In this document: one piece after another, positions 34,169 through 41,226 of the stretch
How the letters are laid out: each line of letters begins with the position of its first letter
Numbering within the stretch: the first letter of the stretch is position 1
Source of the DNA: Methylibium rhizosphaerae
Lineage (GTDB): Bacteria; Pseudomonadota; Gammaproteobacteria; Burkholderiales; Burkholderiaceae_C
NCBI RefSeq assembly: GCF_006386545.1
Contig: NZ_SWAR01000045.1
Location: 1 to 41,345 of the forward strand
Direction: 5' to 3'
Length of the DNA: 41,345 nucleotides
Translations under genes and position numbers: made by a program
Notes under the pieces: model-generated
Told to the model about the DNA's origin: nothing
Seen by the model: only the letters and a program-made list of their open reading frames with translations
The model's database searches: none

Positions 34169-34837
34169 ATGATGGAAGAGTTCGCAACAGGCATCGTGGA
34201 GGACTACCACGCCGCGAGGTGCCCAGCAGTGCACCACCCGAGGCTCAGCCGTGGCACTGCGCGAGTTGTGTCCTCCCTCGTAGAGGAACGCTTTGCCCAC
34301 TGGTTGCTCGCCCGCTATCCGGCCATCGACCGCATCTGCGTTGATCAAGGGCTGTCGTTTCCCGGGCGTGCGTTGTGCAAGCCGGACGTCGTGGTGATAC
34401 GAGATAGCAAGATTGTCTTGCTGGTGGACCTCAAGATGGACTTGGGATGGCTGCGCGACCTCAATGGCCTGCCCTCCCTCGCTACCAAGGCGGCGGAACT
34501 GCTCACCCAATGCTCAGAATCGAGGTGTACAGCCAGCGTTCGTACCGAAAACAGTGCAGTGCAACGTGATCGTCCTGCTCTGCAATTGTCGCCAATTTGT
34601 GAGTATGTGCTGCTGGTCTTGTCGGGCAAGAACATCAACCCCATGTTACGGGATCAAGTGCTGGAGGCCGCAAGAAAAGTGCACACCAGGGTGCACTCAC
34701 TCGTCCTGTGGCCCGGAGTCCATCCCAACGACCCGAAGTACCAGACTGTTGACGCAGCGGTAGAGGCATTGAGGCACGGAATCAGCGAGCAGGCGGTTGA
34801 GGAACTCGACCTCGTTGCCCAACGTGTTCTTTCGTAA
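34169..34837 (+). CDS. Orphan PD-(D/E)XK nuclease-like protein
   Basis: A 222-residue protein not recognised as a named family. It shows the order expected of a PD-(D/E)XK nuclease fold: an acidic helix LVEERFAHWL with Glu39/Glu40, then KPDVVVIRDSKIVLLVDLKM with Pro72-Asp73 and Asp87-x-Lys89 on two hydrophobic strands. The C-terminal part has alternating hydrophobic strands (EYVLLVLSG, VHSLVLWPG). Two adjacent ATG codons (34169, 34172) follow an AAAGG site. Base composition is lower in GC and codon choice less biased than in the catabolic island, so it was probably acquired by transfer. No methylase, helicase or other defence gene accompanies it. A DNA-acting nuclease is inferred from the motif only. 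Confidence 0.65.
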   Translation: MMEEFATGIVEDYHAARCPAVHHPRLSRGTARVVSSLVEERFAHWLLARYPAIDRICVDQGLSFPGRALCKPDVVVIRDSKIVLLVDLKMDLGWLRDLNGLPSLATKAAELLTQCSESRCTASVRTENSAVQRDRPALQLSPICEYVLLVLSGKNINPMLRDQVLEAARKVHTRVHSLVLWPGVHPNDPKYQTVDAAVEALRHGISEQAVEELDLVAQRVLS

Positions 34838-35084
34838 TCTTGTACCGTGTTCTTGTCGTGCTGGACCGTCAAAGTCCGTCGGCCGCACGGGAGTGGACTG
34901 TTGCAGCCAGCGGGGGAACGCTTCGCAAGCTCCGCAACGAAAACACCCCCGCCTGCTGATCTCGTCTGTTCGGCCACCAAGTGCCGCCCACTGGCATACC
35001 GCTGCAACGTTCTCACTCAATGCGGATCTTGGCCGAGGTGATCGAGTCAATGCGTCGACGCAATCGGGCCGCTGCAGGTAGCCG

Positions 35085-35114
35085 TTGACGGTTGGCTGCG
35101 ACTACTCGAATAAT
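35085..35114 (+). promoter_or_regulatory. Sigma-70-like promoter of the type VI cargo module
   Basis: TTGACG at 35085-35090 and AATAAT at 35109-35114 are separated by 18 bases; each hexamer matches five of six consensus positions, which stands out in this GC-rich DNA. It reads toward the DUF6484 gene 115 bases downstream. An inverted repeat lies just past the expected transcription start. Confidence 0.55.
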
Positions 35115-35137
35115 CGTGACTTTATTCACTTATTTGC

Positions 35138-35162
35138 GGCATGGTGGCCAACCTACCATGCC
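35138..35162. repeat. Operator-like inverted repeat
   Basis: Perfect 8-bp arms GGCATGGT and ACCATGCC are separated by nine bases. The position, about 24-48 bases past the -10 element of the candidate promoter, would suit a repressor site or a leader hairpin. No regulator gene is adjacent, so function is only inferred. Confidence 0.45.
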
Positions 35163-35228
35163 GGTCTTCGTAATCACGTGAGGTCGATCCATCGCTCCTT
35201 ACCCGTGCGACAACACGTCACTGAAGGG

Positions 35229-35735
35229 ATGAGATGGAAGGCCCCTTCACCGGGAGTGAGCGGCAGAGACCAATTCGATGCTCGGGCACTGGATCCGTCG
35301 GCACCAGGCCTGGGGGTACAAATCGGCGACCTGGTGGCGTTCACCGACGACGGTCGCACACCATTGGTGTGCGACCCGGCTCACCCCGGCAGCGCCATCC
35401 TTCAGGCTCGAACAGTGGTCGACCTGCATGCAGAGCACATCGGGCAGCAGGTCTTGCTGGCCTTCGAGTCGGGCGATGCGGCGCGAGGACCTGTCATCCT
35501 GGGTGTTCTGCGTGGCAGCAATCATCCGATCTCCGACCAGGGTCCGGGGCAGCTTCATGTCGATGCGGACGGACAGCGCCTTGTCGTCGACGCCAAACAG
35601 CAACTGGTGCTGCGTTGCGGCAAGGCCAGCATCACTCTCACCAAGGCCGGCAAGGTGCTGATCGCGGGAGCCTACGTGCTCAGCCGGTCCACCGGCGTGA
35701 ACCGCCTCAAGGGCGGTTCAGTGCAGATCAACTGA
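35229..35735 (+). CDS. DUF6484-domain protein of type VI secretion cargo loci
   Basis: A 168-residue protein from the ATG at 35229. The core LGVQIGDLVAFTDDGRTPLV, LQARTVVDLHAEHIGQQVLLAFESGDA and RGPVILGVLRG has the pattern of DUF6484, an N-terminal or stand-alone domain found with PAAR/VgrG cargo genes in proteobacteria. The C-terminal half is a short beta-strand repeat region (GQLHVDADGQRLVVDAKQQ, LTKAGKVLIAGAYVL) similar to VgrG-type beta-helix tips. It opens the module, seven bases before the DUF2169 gene. A structural or loading role at the secreted spike is likely. An upstream TTG start at 35085 lies inside the candidate promoter and is rejected. Confidence 0.78.
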   Translation: MRWKAPSPGVSGRDQFDARALDPSAPGLGVQIGDLVAFTDDGRTPLVCDPAHPGSAILQARTVVDLHAEHIGQQVLLAFESGDAARGPVILGVLRGSNHPISDQGPGQLHVDADGQRLVVDAKQQLVLRCGKASITLTKAGKVLIAGAYVLSRSTGVNRLKGGSVQIN

Positions 35736-35742
35736 ACGCACC

Positions 35743-36852
35743 ATGGAGTTGATCAATGCCACCCGCATGGTGGCGGGTTACACCATGAGCCTGGAGCCCA
35801 GCGGCCGCGAGTCGCTGGTCGTCGTCATCAAGGGCACCTTCGTGCTGCCCAAGACCGGCGAGGCAGTGCGATTGCACGACGAGCAACTGCCGCTGGTCAT
35901 GGCCGACACCTTCACCGGCGAGCCCGGCTTCAGCGCGCCGGTGTACGAGGTGGACTTCGCACCGCGCAAGCGAGCCTGCGACGTGTTGCTGCTGGGCAGT
36001 GCCCATGCATTGGGCGCAAGGCCCGTGACTTGCGTCGAGGTCGGGCTGCGTGTGGGGCCGATGGTGAAGCACTTCAATGTCGTCGGCGATCGCGTGTGGC
36101 ATGCCGGCCTGACGGGCATCCGCGCCACGCCGCCCAAGCCCTTCGTGCAGATGCCGATCTCTTACGACGTGGCATTCGGTGGCGCGGATCAGGAATCCGA
36201 AGACCCCTCGGAACACGACGCCTACCTGGCCAACCCCGTGGGCCGCGGCTTCCGCAAGCACCTGAAGAACGCCTGGGTGGACGGCAAGCCGCTGCCCAAC
36301 ACCGAGCAGGCCGGCGAGGCGGTGACCTGGCCGACCGGCCGCTACCAGCCCATGGCCTTCGGTCCCGTCGGCCGCGGCTGGGCGGGCCGGAGCGAGTACG
36401 CCGGCACCTACGACCAGGCTTGGCTGGACGACCTGTTCCCGTTCCTGCCCCAGGACTTCGACGAGCGCTACTTCCAGGCTGCGCCAGCCGATCAGCAGGT
36501 GCCGATCGCCACGGCGCCGATGGAAGTGGCGTTGACCAACCTGACGACCGACGGGCTGCGCCACTTCGTGCTGCCGCACTTCGATGCGCCGGTGCATGTA
36601 TTTCCGAAGCGGGGCCAACGCGAGAATCTGACGGCCATGCTCGACACCATTGTCTTCGAGCCCGACCACGAGCGCTTCACCATGAGCTGGCGGGTGACTC
36701 GGCCGTTGATGAAGAACATGTTGGAGATCGCGCAGGTGCTGGTCGGCAGGAAGGGGCGCGAGTGGTGGCAGCAGCGAGGGAAGGTGAAGTTTCCCATTCC
36801 AGTGGTGACGGCGCCGATGCAGCGCGAAGCGCAGGAGGCGGCGAAATCGTGA
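35743..36852 (+). CDS. DUF2169 type VI secretion accessory protein
   Basis: A 369-residue DUF2169 protein: MVAGYTMSLEPSGRESLVVV and VIKGTFVLP at the start, then FAPRKRACDVLLLGSAHALG, PISYDVAFGGADQ, NPVGRGFRK, PMAFGPVGRGWAGR and FDERYFQAAPADQQ. DUF2169 proteins are encoded beside DUF4150/PAAR effectors and are thought to act as adaptors or chaperones that help load the effector on the spike. The ATG starts seven bases after the previous stop and the end overlaps the next gene as GTGA. All family segments are present, so it looks intact. Confidence 0.9.
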   Translation: MELINATRMVAGYTMSLEPSGRESLVVVIKGTFVLPKTGEAVRLHDEQLPLVMADTFTGEPGFSAPVYEVDFAPRKRACDVLLLGSAHALGARPVTCVEVGLRVGPMVKHFNVVGDRVWHAGLTGIRATPPKPFVQMPISYDVAFGGADQESEDPSEHDAYLANPVGRGFRKHLKNAWVDGKPLPNTEQAGEAVTWPTGRYQPMAFGPVGRGWAGRSEYAGTYDQAWLDDLFPFLPQDFDERYFQAAPADQQVPIATAPMEVALTNLTTDGLRHFVLPHFDAPVHVFPKRGQRENLTAMLDTIVFEPDHERFTMSWRVTRPLMKNMLEIAQVLVGRKGREWWQQRGKVKFPIPVVTAPMQREAQEAAKS

Positions 36853-37874
36853 ACGTTCCTCTGGCCATTTTGAACACGGGCCTCGTTACTTCGGTGGGGC
36901 TGAGTGCGCCGGCCTCGTGCGCCGCGATGCGGGCCAAGCTGGCGAACCCCAGCGAGACCCGCTTCATCGATTCCGGGGGCGAAACGCTCATGGCGCATCA
37001 GGCGCCACTGGAGCAGCTGTTGCATGGCCGCGCGAAGCTGGCACGCATGGCCGCCATGGCAGCCGAGGAAGCCTTGATCGCAGTTCCCAAGAGCGAATGG
37101 ACCGGCATCCCTATGCTGCTGTGTGTTGCCGAACGTGAACGGCCTGGCCGCATCGATGGACTCGCTGACCGGCTCTTCGCTGAAATCGAGCAAGCGCTGG
37201 AGGTGCGTTTTGCCGCACAGTCGGCTGTCGTGCCGTACGGCCGGGTCGCGGCGGCAATGGCGCTGGCGAAGGCGCGAGAACTCGTGCTGCAGCATGGCTT
37301 CCCTCATGTGTTGATCGTTGCAGCCGATAGCTTGCTCGGTTGGCCCACGCTCAGTCACTACGAACGGCAGGATCGTTTGCTGACGGGACAAAACTCCGAC
37401 GGCTTCGTGCCGGGTGAAGGGGCCGGCGCGCTGCTGGTTGGCAAGCCGGCTGGAGGCTCCCATCTCGAGTGTTCCGGCATCGGATTTGGCGTAGAGAGGG
37501 CTCATGTCGACTCAAAGGAACCGTTGCGCGCCGAAGGGTTGACGCAGGCCATCAAGTTGGCGCTGGCCGACGCAGGCCGCGAAATGCACGAGATCGATCT
37601 GCGGATCACTGACCTCTCGGGTGAGCAGTACTACTTCAAGGAAGCCGCACTCGCGCTGTCCCGCACGCTGCGCCGTCGAAAGCAAGAGTTCGGCATCTGG
37701 CATCCGGCGGAATCCACGGGCGAGATGGGGGCGGTGGCCGGGATCTCGGTACTTGCCATGGCCGATGCGGCTTGCCGCAAGGGGTACACAGAAGGTCCCG
37801 CCATCTTGGCGCACATGGCAAATGACGGCGGGCAGCGCGCGGCCATCGTGTCACATTGGATTGAAAGGCGCTGA
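36849..37874 (+). CDS. Ketosynthase-fold accessory protein without the catalytic cysteine
   Basis: A 341-residue protein with the thiolase/beta-ketoacyl-synthase fold: HGFPHVLIVAADSLL, DGFVPGEGAGALLVG, and ESTGEMGAVAGISVLAMA align with ketosynthase landmarks. Where ketosynthases have the ACSSS nucleophile, this protein has VVPYGRVAAAMAL with no cysteine, so it should not catalyse condensation. Such degenerate ketosynthase-like genes recur between DUF2169 and PAAR-effector genes in type VI loci, and their role there is unknown; an adaptor function for the toxin is plausible. The GTG start overlaps the DUF2169 stop. Confidence 0.82.
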   Translation: MNVPLAILNTGLVTSVGLSAPASCAAMRAKLANPSETRFIDSGGETLMAHQAPLEQLLHGRAKLARMAAMAAEEALIAVPKSEWTGIPMLLCVAERERPGRIDGLADRLFAEIEQALEVRFAAQSAVVPYGRVAAAMALAKARELVLQHGFPHVLIVAADSLLGWPTLSHYERQDRLLTGQNSDGFVPGEGAGALLVGKPAGGSHLECSGIGFGVERAHVDSKEPLRAEGLTQAIKLALADAGREMHEIDLRITDLSGEQYYFKEAALALSRTLRRRKQEFGIWHPAESTGEMGAVAGISVLAMADAACRKGYTEGPAILAHMANDGGQRAAIVSHWIERR

Positions 37875-37875
37875 G

Positions 37876-38901
37876 ATGGCAGACCTGGTCTTTGCAAACA
37901 GCAGAGAGATCTCCAGCAAATCGATGGGAGGCAAATCGATCTGCGCGTTCCCGGATGTGTGCTTTACGCCTCCGATGACCCCTGCTACGCCGACGGGTTT
38001 GCCCATTCCATATCCCAATACCGGCATGGCGAAGGACTGTACCGATGGATCCCGCACCGTCAAGATTTCGGCGCGGGAAGTCATGCTCAAGAACAAGTCG
38101 TGCTTCAAGACGAGCGTGGGTGACGAAGGTGGTTGCGCTCCGAAGAAAGGAGTCATCTCGGCTCGATTCAAGGGCAAGGTCTATTTCAACTCGTGGTCGA
38201 TGGACGTCAAGATCGAAGGCGAGAACGTGGTGCGTCACCTGGACCTCACCACGCACAACCATGCTTCGCAACCGCCTCAGACCCCGGTGACGCCGCATGC
38301 CGCAAACAGCTCGCCAGCCGCGTCGAAGCCGAGTCCGACATATGGCCTGCGCCGCGACACCACACAGCCTTGCGCCAGCAATGGCCAGCATCAGTTCGTG
38401 TGTGACAAGGACGTCTGCGCAGACTGCTGGGATCCCAAGTGTGATGACAACGAGCGCATCCTCGAGTCGGAATACAGGCAGACGCAAGGGGCCTCCGGCG
38501 ATGATGAGCAGGCTATCGCGGCGAAGGGCATTGCCGCCGTGCAAGCAAAAATCGACAAAGGCGCAGGGGATGTGGCCGGCCTTGAGTTCGAGAAGGCCTT
38601 TATCGCCAAGGTGGCCGCGAGCGGGAAACACAAACTCCACAAGATCGGATACAAGGTGCACTGCATGGCGTGCCATTTGCGGGTCGACATCGACATCGTC
38701 ACCGACAAATATGTGGTCGAAGTGAAGCGCAACGGCAAGTCCTTCAAGAAGGCACAACTTGAGGACAACATCATTCCTGCGGCGCGTGCTTGCTTCCCGA
38801 ATCACAAAGTTGCCTGTGCAACAGAGGAGTCCCAAATGGACCGGTTCGAAAACGACAAGTTGATCAAGTGGGATATCGGCGTGGAGGGCTTCAGGCCATG
38901 A
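37876..38901 (+). CDS. DUF4150 PAAR-like type VI effector with C-terminal PD-(D/E)XK-like nuclease domain
   Basis: A 341-residue secreted-toxin candidate. Residues 5-130 are a DUF4150 PAAR-like tip domain (GGKSICAFPDVCFTPPMTP, GLPIPYPNTGMAKDCTDG, KKGVISARFKGKVYFNSWS, HLDLTTHNHAS). A Pro/Ser-rich linker (131-165) leads to a cysteine cluster (Cys166, 176, 181, 184, 189), probably a metal site. Residues 230-341 look like a nuclease: Glu237/Glu239 in a helix, CxxC at 263-266, Asp271/Asp273 in RVDIDIV, then Glu282-Val-Lys284 in YVVEVKRNGKSF, the E-x-K of a PD-(D/E)XK fold. GAAAGG precedes the ATG. Expected to be carried on the type VI spike and to cut nucleic acid in a rival cell. The toxin domain is not matched to a named family here; motif-based call. 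Confidence 0.82.
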   Translation: MADLVFANSREISSKSMGGKSICAFPDVCFTPPMTPATPTGLPIPYPNTGMAKDCTDGSRTVKISAREVMLKNKSCFKTSVGDEGGCAPKKGVISARFKGKVYFNSWSMDVKIEGENVVRHLDLTTHNHASQPPQTPVTPHAANSSPAASKPSPTYGLRRDTTQPCASNGQHQFVCDKDVCADCWDPKCDDNERILESEYRQTQGASGDDEQAIAAKGIAAVQAKIDKGAGDVAGLEFEKAFIAKVAASGKHKLHKIGYKVHCMACHLRVDIDIVTDKYVVEVKRNGKSFKKAQLEDNIIPAARACFPNHKVACATEESQMDRFENDKLIKWDIGVEGFRP

Positions 38902-38946
38902 AGTTTTCCAGCTTTTCTCTCACAACACTCCGATGGAACAACTGTC

Positions 38947-39609
38947 ATGAAGCGGCCTGAAATCGTGGCCCTGTTCGGACCAACCGATGTGCCCGCTGGA
39001 GGCGTTGCGGCTTCCATCAATCGACTTCTCGTGGAGAAGTATCAAGGCCTGATGCGTTCATACTTCGCCGAAGTTGACTACGACCAGGTTGATGGCTGCT
39101 ATGCCTTCCAGAATGAAACCAACGACCTCTCCGGGGTTGACGATCTCGATCGCAGGCTTTCCGGTCGCAAGGCGGGTATGTGGTGTCTACAGGTCAATGC
39201 ACCCTTTCTAGCCTCCGACGTGTACGTCTCAGTTTACGAGGATGACAAATTCGAAGGCGGAACCAGCGTCGTAATCTCGATGGACGCGTTTGTCACCGAG
39301 TATCTCGAGAGCGAAGTCATCGCCCGCACGCCTTACCTGCTGTTTGTTGAAGAGTTGGCTAAGCTGATCGGTTCCCGCTGGTTTGTGAGCGGCCTGTATT
39401 TCGATGACTGGCGACCTCTGCGCCTCGAAGACTGCCGCTCTCCCGCGGCGGTCAGTCAACGACTCTCATCAGTCGCACTGCCTTATTTCTGCGGATGGTT
39501 CGACGAACTGCTTGACGAGCACGAAATGATCGCCCAGTGGGGCGTTGTAGAGGCGTCCGTCAAAGTGAGCCTCGACGGCTTCAAGTTCATCTCCAAAATG
39601 GCAGCTTAG
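38947..39609 (+). CDS. Candidate immunity protein for the PAAR nuclease effector
   Basis: A 220-residue protein of no recognised family, encoded 45 bases after the effector gene on the same strand. It is acidic and rich in aromatic residues (LYFDDWRPLRLED, YFCGWFDELLDEHE), without signal peptide or membrane segment, so it would act in the cytoplasm, where a nuclease must be neutralised. Base composition and codon use are lower in GC than the catabolic genes. The stop codon touches the left end of an IS remnant, so the C-terminus could have been altered by insertion. Immunity function is inferred from position and charge only. Confidence 0.6.
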   Translation: MKRPEIVALFGPTDVPAGGVAASINRLLVEKYQGLMRSYFAEVDYDQVDGCYAFQNETNDLSGVDDLDRRLSGRKAGMWCLQVNAPFLASDVYVSVYEDDKFEGGTSVVISMDAFVTEYLESEVIARTPYLLFVEELAKLIGSRWFVSGLYFDDWRPLRLEDCRSPAAVSQRLSSVALPYFCGWFDELLDEHEMIAQWGVVEASVKVSLDGFKFISKMAA

Positions 39610-39673
39610 CAGGCTGTTGAAGAACCTCCGCGCCTGCTCGACACTTGCGGCCGAGGCGTAGACAGGAGAAACG

Positions 39674-40147
39674 ATGCGCGGACGCGATGGCTACAACGAG
39701 AGCCTGTTTTCGACCGTGCGACTCGAGGACTTCATTGCTGAAGATCATCCGTTGCGGCCGATCCGGGCGTGGATCAACGAAGCGCTGACCAAGCTCGATG
39801 AACGCTTCTCGGCCATGTACGAGACCGACATCAAGGGCGGTCGCCCGAGCATCGCACCCGAGAAGCTCGTGCGGGCGATGCTGCTGCAGGTGCTGTACAG
39901 CGTGCGCAGCGAGCGACAGCTGGTCGAGCAGATCAACTACAACCTGCTGTTCCGCTGGTTCGTCGGCCTGGCCATCGAAGACGCGGTGTGGAACCACTCC
40001 GTCTTCAGCAAGAACCGCGACCGCCTGATCGAGCACGACGTTGTGATCGCGCTGTTCAACACCACGGTGGACATGGCGCAGGCCAAGGGGCTGCTGTCGG
40101 GCGAGCACTTCAGCGTCGACGGCACGCTGATCAAGGCATGGGCCAGG
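39674..40147 (+). pseudogene. IS5/IS1182-type transposase, N-terminal fragment
   Basis: About 158 residues of a DDE transposase with a DUF772 domain: NESLFSTVRLEDFIAEDHPL, RPSIAPEKLVRAMLLQVLYS, RSERQLVEQINYNLLFRWF, DAVWNHSVFSKNRDRL and SGEHFSVDGTLIKAWA. The first catalytic Asp lies in SVDGT. After KAWAR the similarity stops at the junction with the IS66 piece and the frame ends in unrelated sequence at 40228. GGAGAAACG is its ribosome site. The DDE core is incomplete, so it should be inactive. Confidence 0.85.
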
Positions 40148-40533
40148 CATTACATAGGTGGTTGCTGGAGTTCCGGCCGAAGGTACCCAATGGTTCGGCG
40201 ACCGCCAAGGCCATGGACTACAGCCTAAATCGATGGGTGGCTCTCACGCGCTACTTGAACGACCCCGCCCTGCCCATCGACAACAACCATGACGAGCAGC
40301 AAATCCGTCCATGGGCCACAGGCCGCAAGAACTGGCTCTTTGCCGGGACGTTGCTCGCCGGACAACGCGCAGCGGTCATCATGAGCCTCATCCAGACGGC
40401 GAAGCTGAATGCTCATGACCCGTTCGGGTATTTGCGCGATGTGATGAGCCGATTCCCCACACAACGTGCACGGGATGTTGCGGACCTGTTGCCGCACCGC
40501 TGGCGAGCCTGCGGGCTCGCAATGACGGATTAG
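40138..40533 (+). pseudogene. tnpC: IS66-family transposase TnpC, C-terminal fragment
   Basis: About 125 residues matching the C-terminal end of IS66 TnpC: LHRWLLEFRPKVPNGSATAK, AMDYSLNRWVALTRYLND, IDNNHDEQQIRPWATGRKNW, LFAGTLLAGQRAAVIMSLIQ and RDVADLLPHRW. The last catalytic Glu is in HDEQQIRP-like context. The N-terminal three quarters of the protein and the accompanying tnpA and tnpB genes are missing. It begins inside the tail of the IS5/IS1182-type fragment and is non-functional. Confidence 0.88.
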
Positions 40534-40604
40534 CGGTCGCTCCGGGATGGCCGTCTTAGGCGTGCGAACATCGCGTCGCCATCATCCATGTCGTCCCCCC
40601 CTCA

Positions 40605-41226
40605 ATGCCCATCAAGTTTCCAAAGCCATTACTCCCTGGCGACCAGATCGCTGTAGTCGCGCCGTCGTCCGGCGTGCGAGCCGAGATGCATGTGCGTCTG
40701 GACGCCGCTATCGACTTCCTGCAGTCCAAGGGCCTGCGGGTGATCGAGGGCACGAGCGTACGGACTCAGAATAAGGGCGCGAGTGCAAGTGCGGCTGATC
40801 GCGCGCAAGAGCTAGAACGCTTATTGATAGATCCCAAGGTGGCCGGTGTGATGCCACCGTGGGGCGGCGAACGAGCGATAGAGATTTTGAGCCTCATAGA
40901 TTTCGAGCGCATCGCGAGTTCAACTCCGAAGTGGTTGATCGGCTTCTCAGACATATCAACTATTCAGCTGCCGCTTCTGCTGCGCTCCAGTTGGGCATCC
41001 CTACACGGCCCCAACCTTATGCAGTTGCCCGTGCCGAATCTGGATGCGACGTCCGCGCGCGTCATTGACGCTTGGCGCCTTGGTGCTGGAGACAATATTT
41101 CCCAGACCCCATCCGCTACTTCGGAATCTTGGCGACTTGACGGAAGCAGTTTTTCAACACGTTTTTCGGGGCGCCTGGTGGGTGGTTGCCTCGACTCGAT
41201 CTCCAGACTTGCCGGATCACCTTTAG
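40605..41226 (+). pseudogene. S66-family LD-carboxypeptidase (MccF/LdcA-like), 3'-truncated by an IS
   Basis: The first about 207 residues of an S66 peptidase: FPKPLLPGDQIAVVAPSSGV, MPPWGGERAIEILSLIDFE, PKWLIGFSDISTIQLPLLL (the Ser of GFSD is the expected nucleophile), SLHGPNLMQ and GRLVGGCLDSISRLAGSPL. Family members have about 300-350 residues, and the C-terminal domain with the catalytic Glu and His is absent. The open frame runs only three codons past TTAG at 41223-41226, where an IS5-type element begins. S66 enzymes recycle murein tetrapeptides or, as MccF, hydrolyse microcin C-like antibiotics. The start ATG is 71 bases past the IS66 fragment, so the original promoter may also be lost. 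Confidence 0.8.

Larger units (their letters stand above)
34838..35228. other. Intergenic region ahead of the type VI cargo module
   Basis: About 390 bases with no recognisable gene. It contains a good sigma-70 promoter candidate (35085-35114) followed by an inverted repeat (35138-35162), described separately. The left 240 bases show no clear structure. Confidence 0.5.
39610..40533 (+). mobile_element. Composite of two IS remnants
   Basis: The left part starts with CAGGCTGTTGAAGAACC, a terminal-repeat-like sequence directly behind the candidate immunity stop, and carries the N-terminal portion of an IS5/IS1182-type transposase. Near 40140-40155 the coding potential switches to the C-terminal part of an IS66-type TnpC. 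Neither element is complete and no matching right end was recognised. The two pieces must have been joined by deletion or by insertion followed by decay. Confidence 0.75.

Noticed and set aside
33626-34510. 294-codon minus-strand open frame over the gene-free stretch
   Set aside because: Composition is low-complexity and it overlaps the start of the nuclease-like gene; no family or ribosome site supports it.
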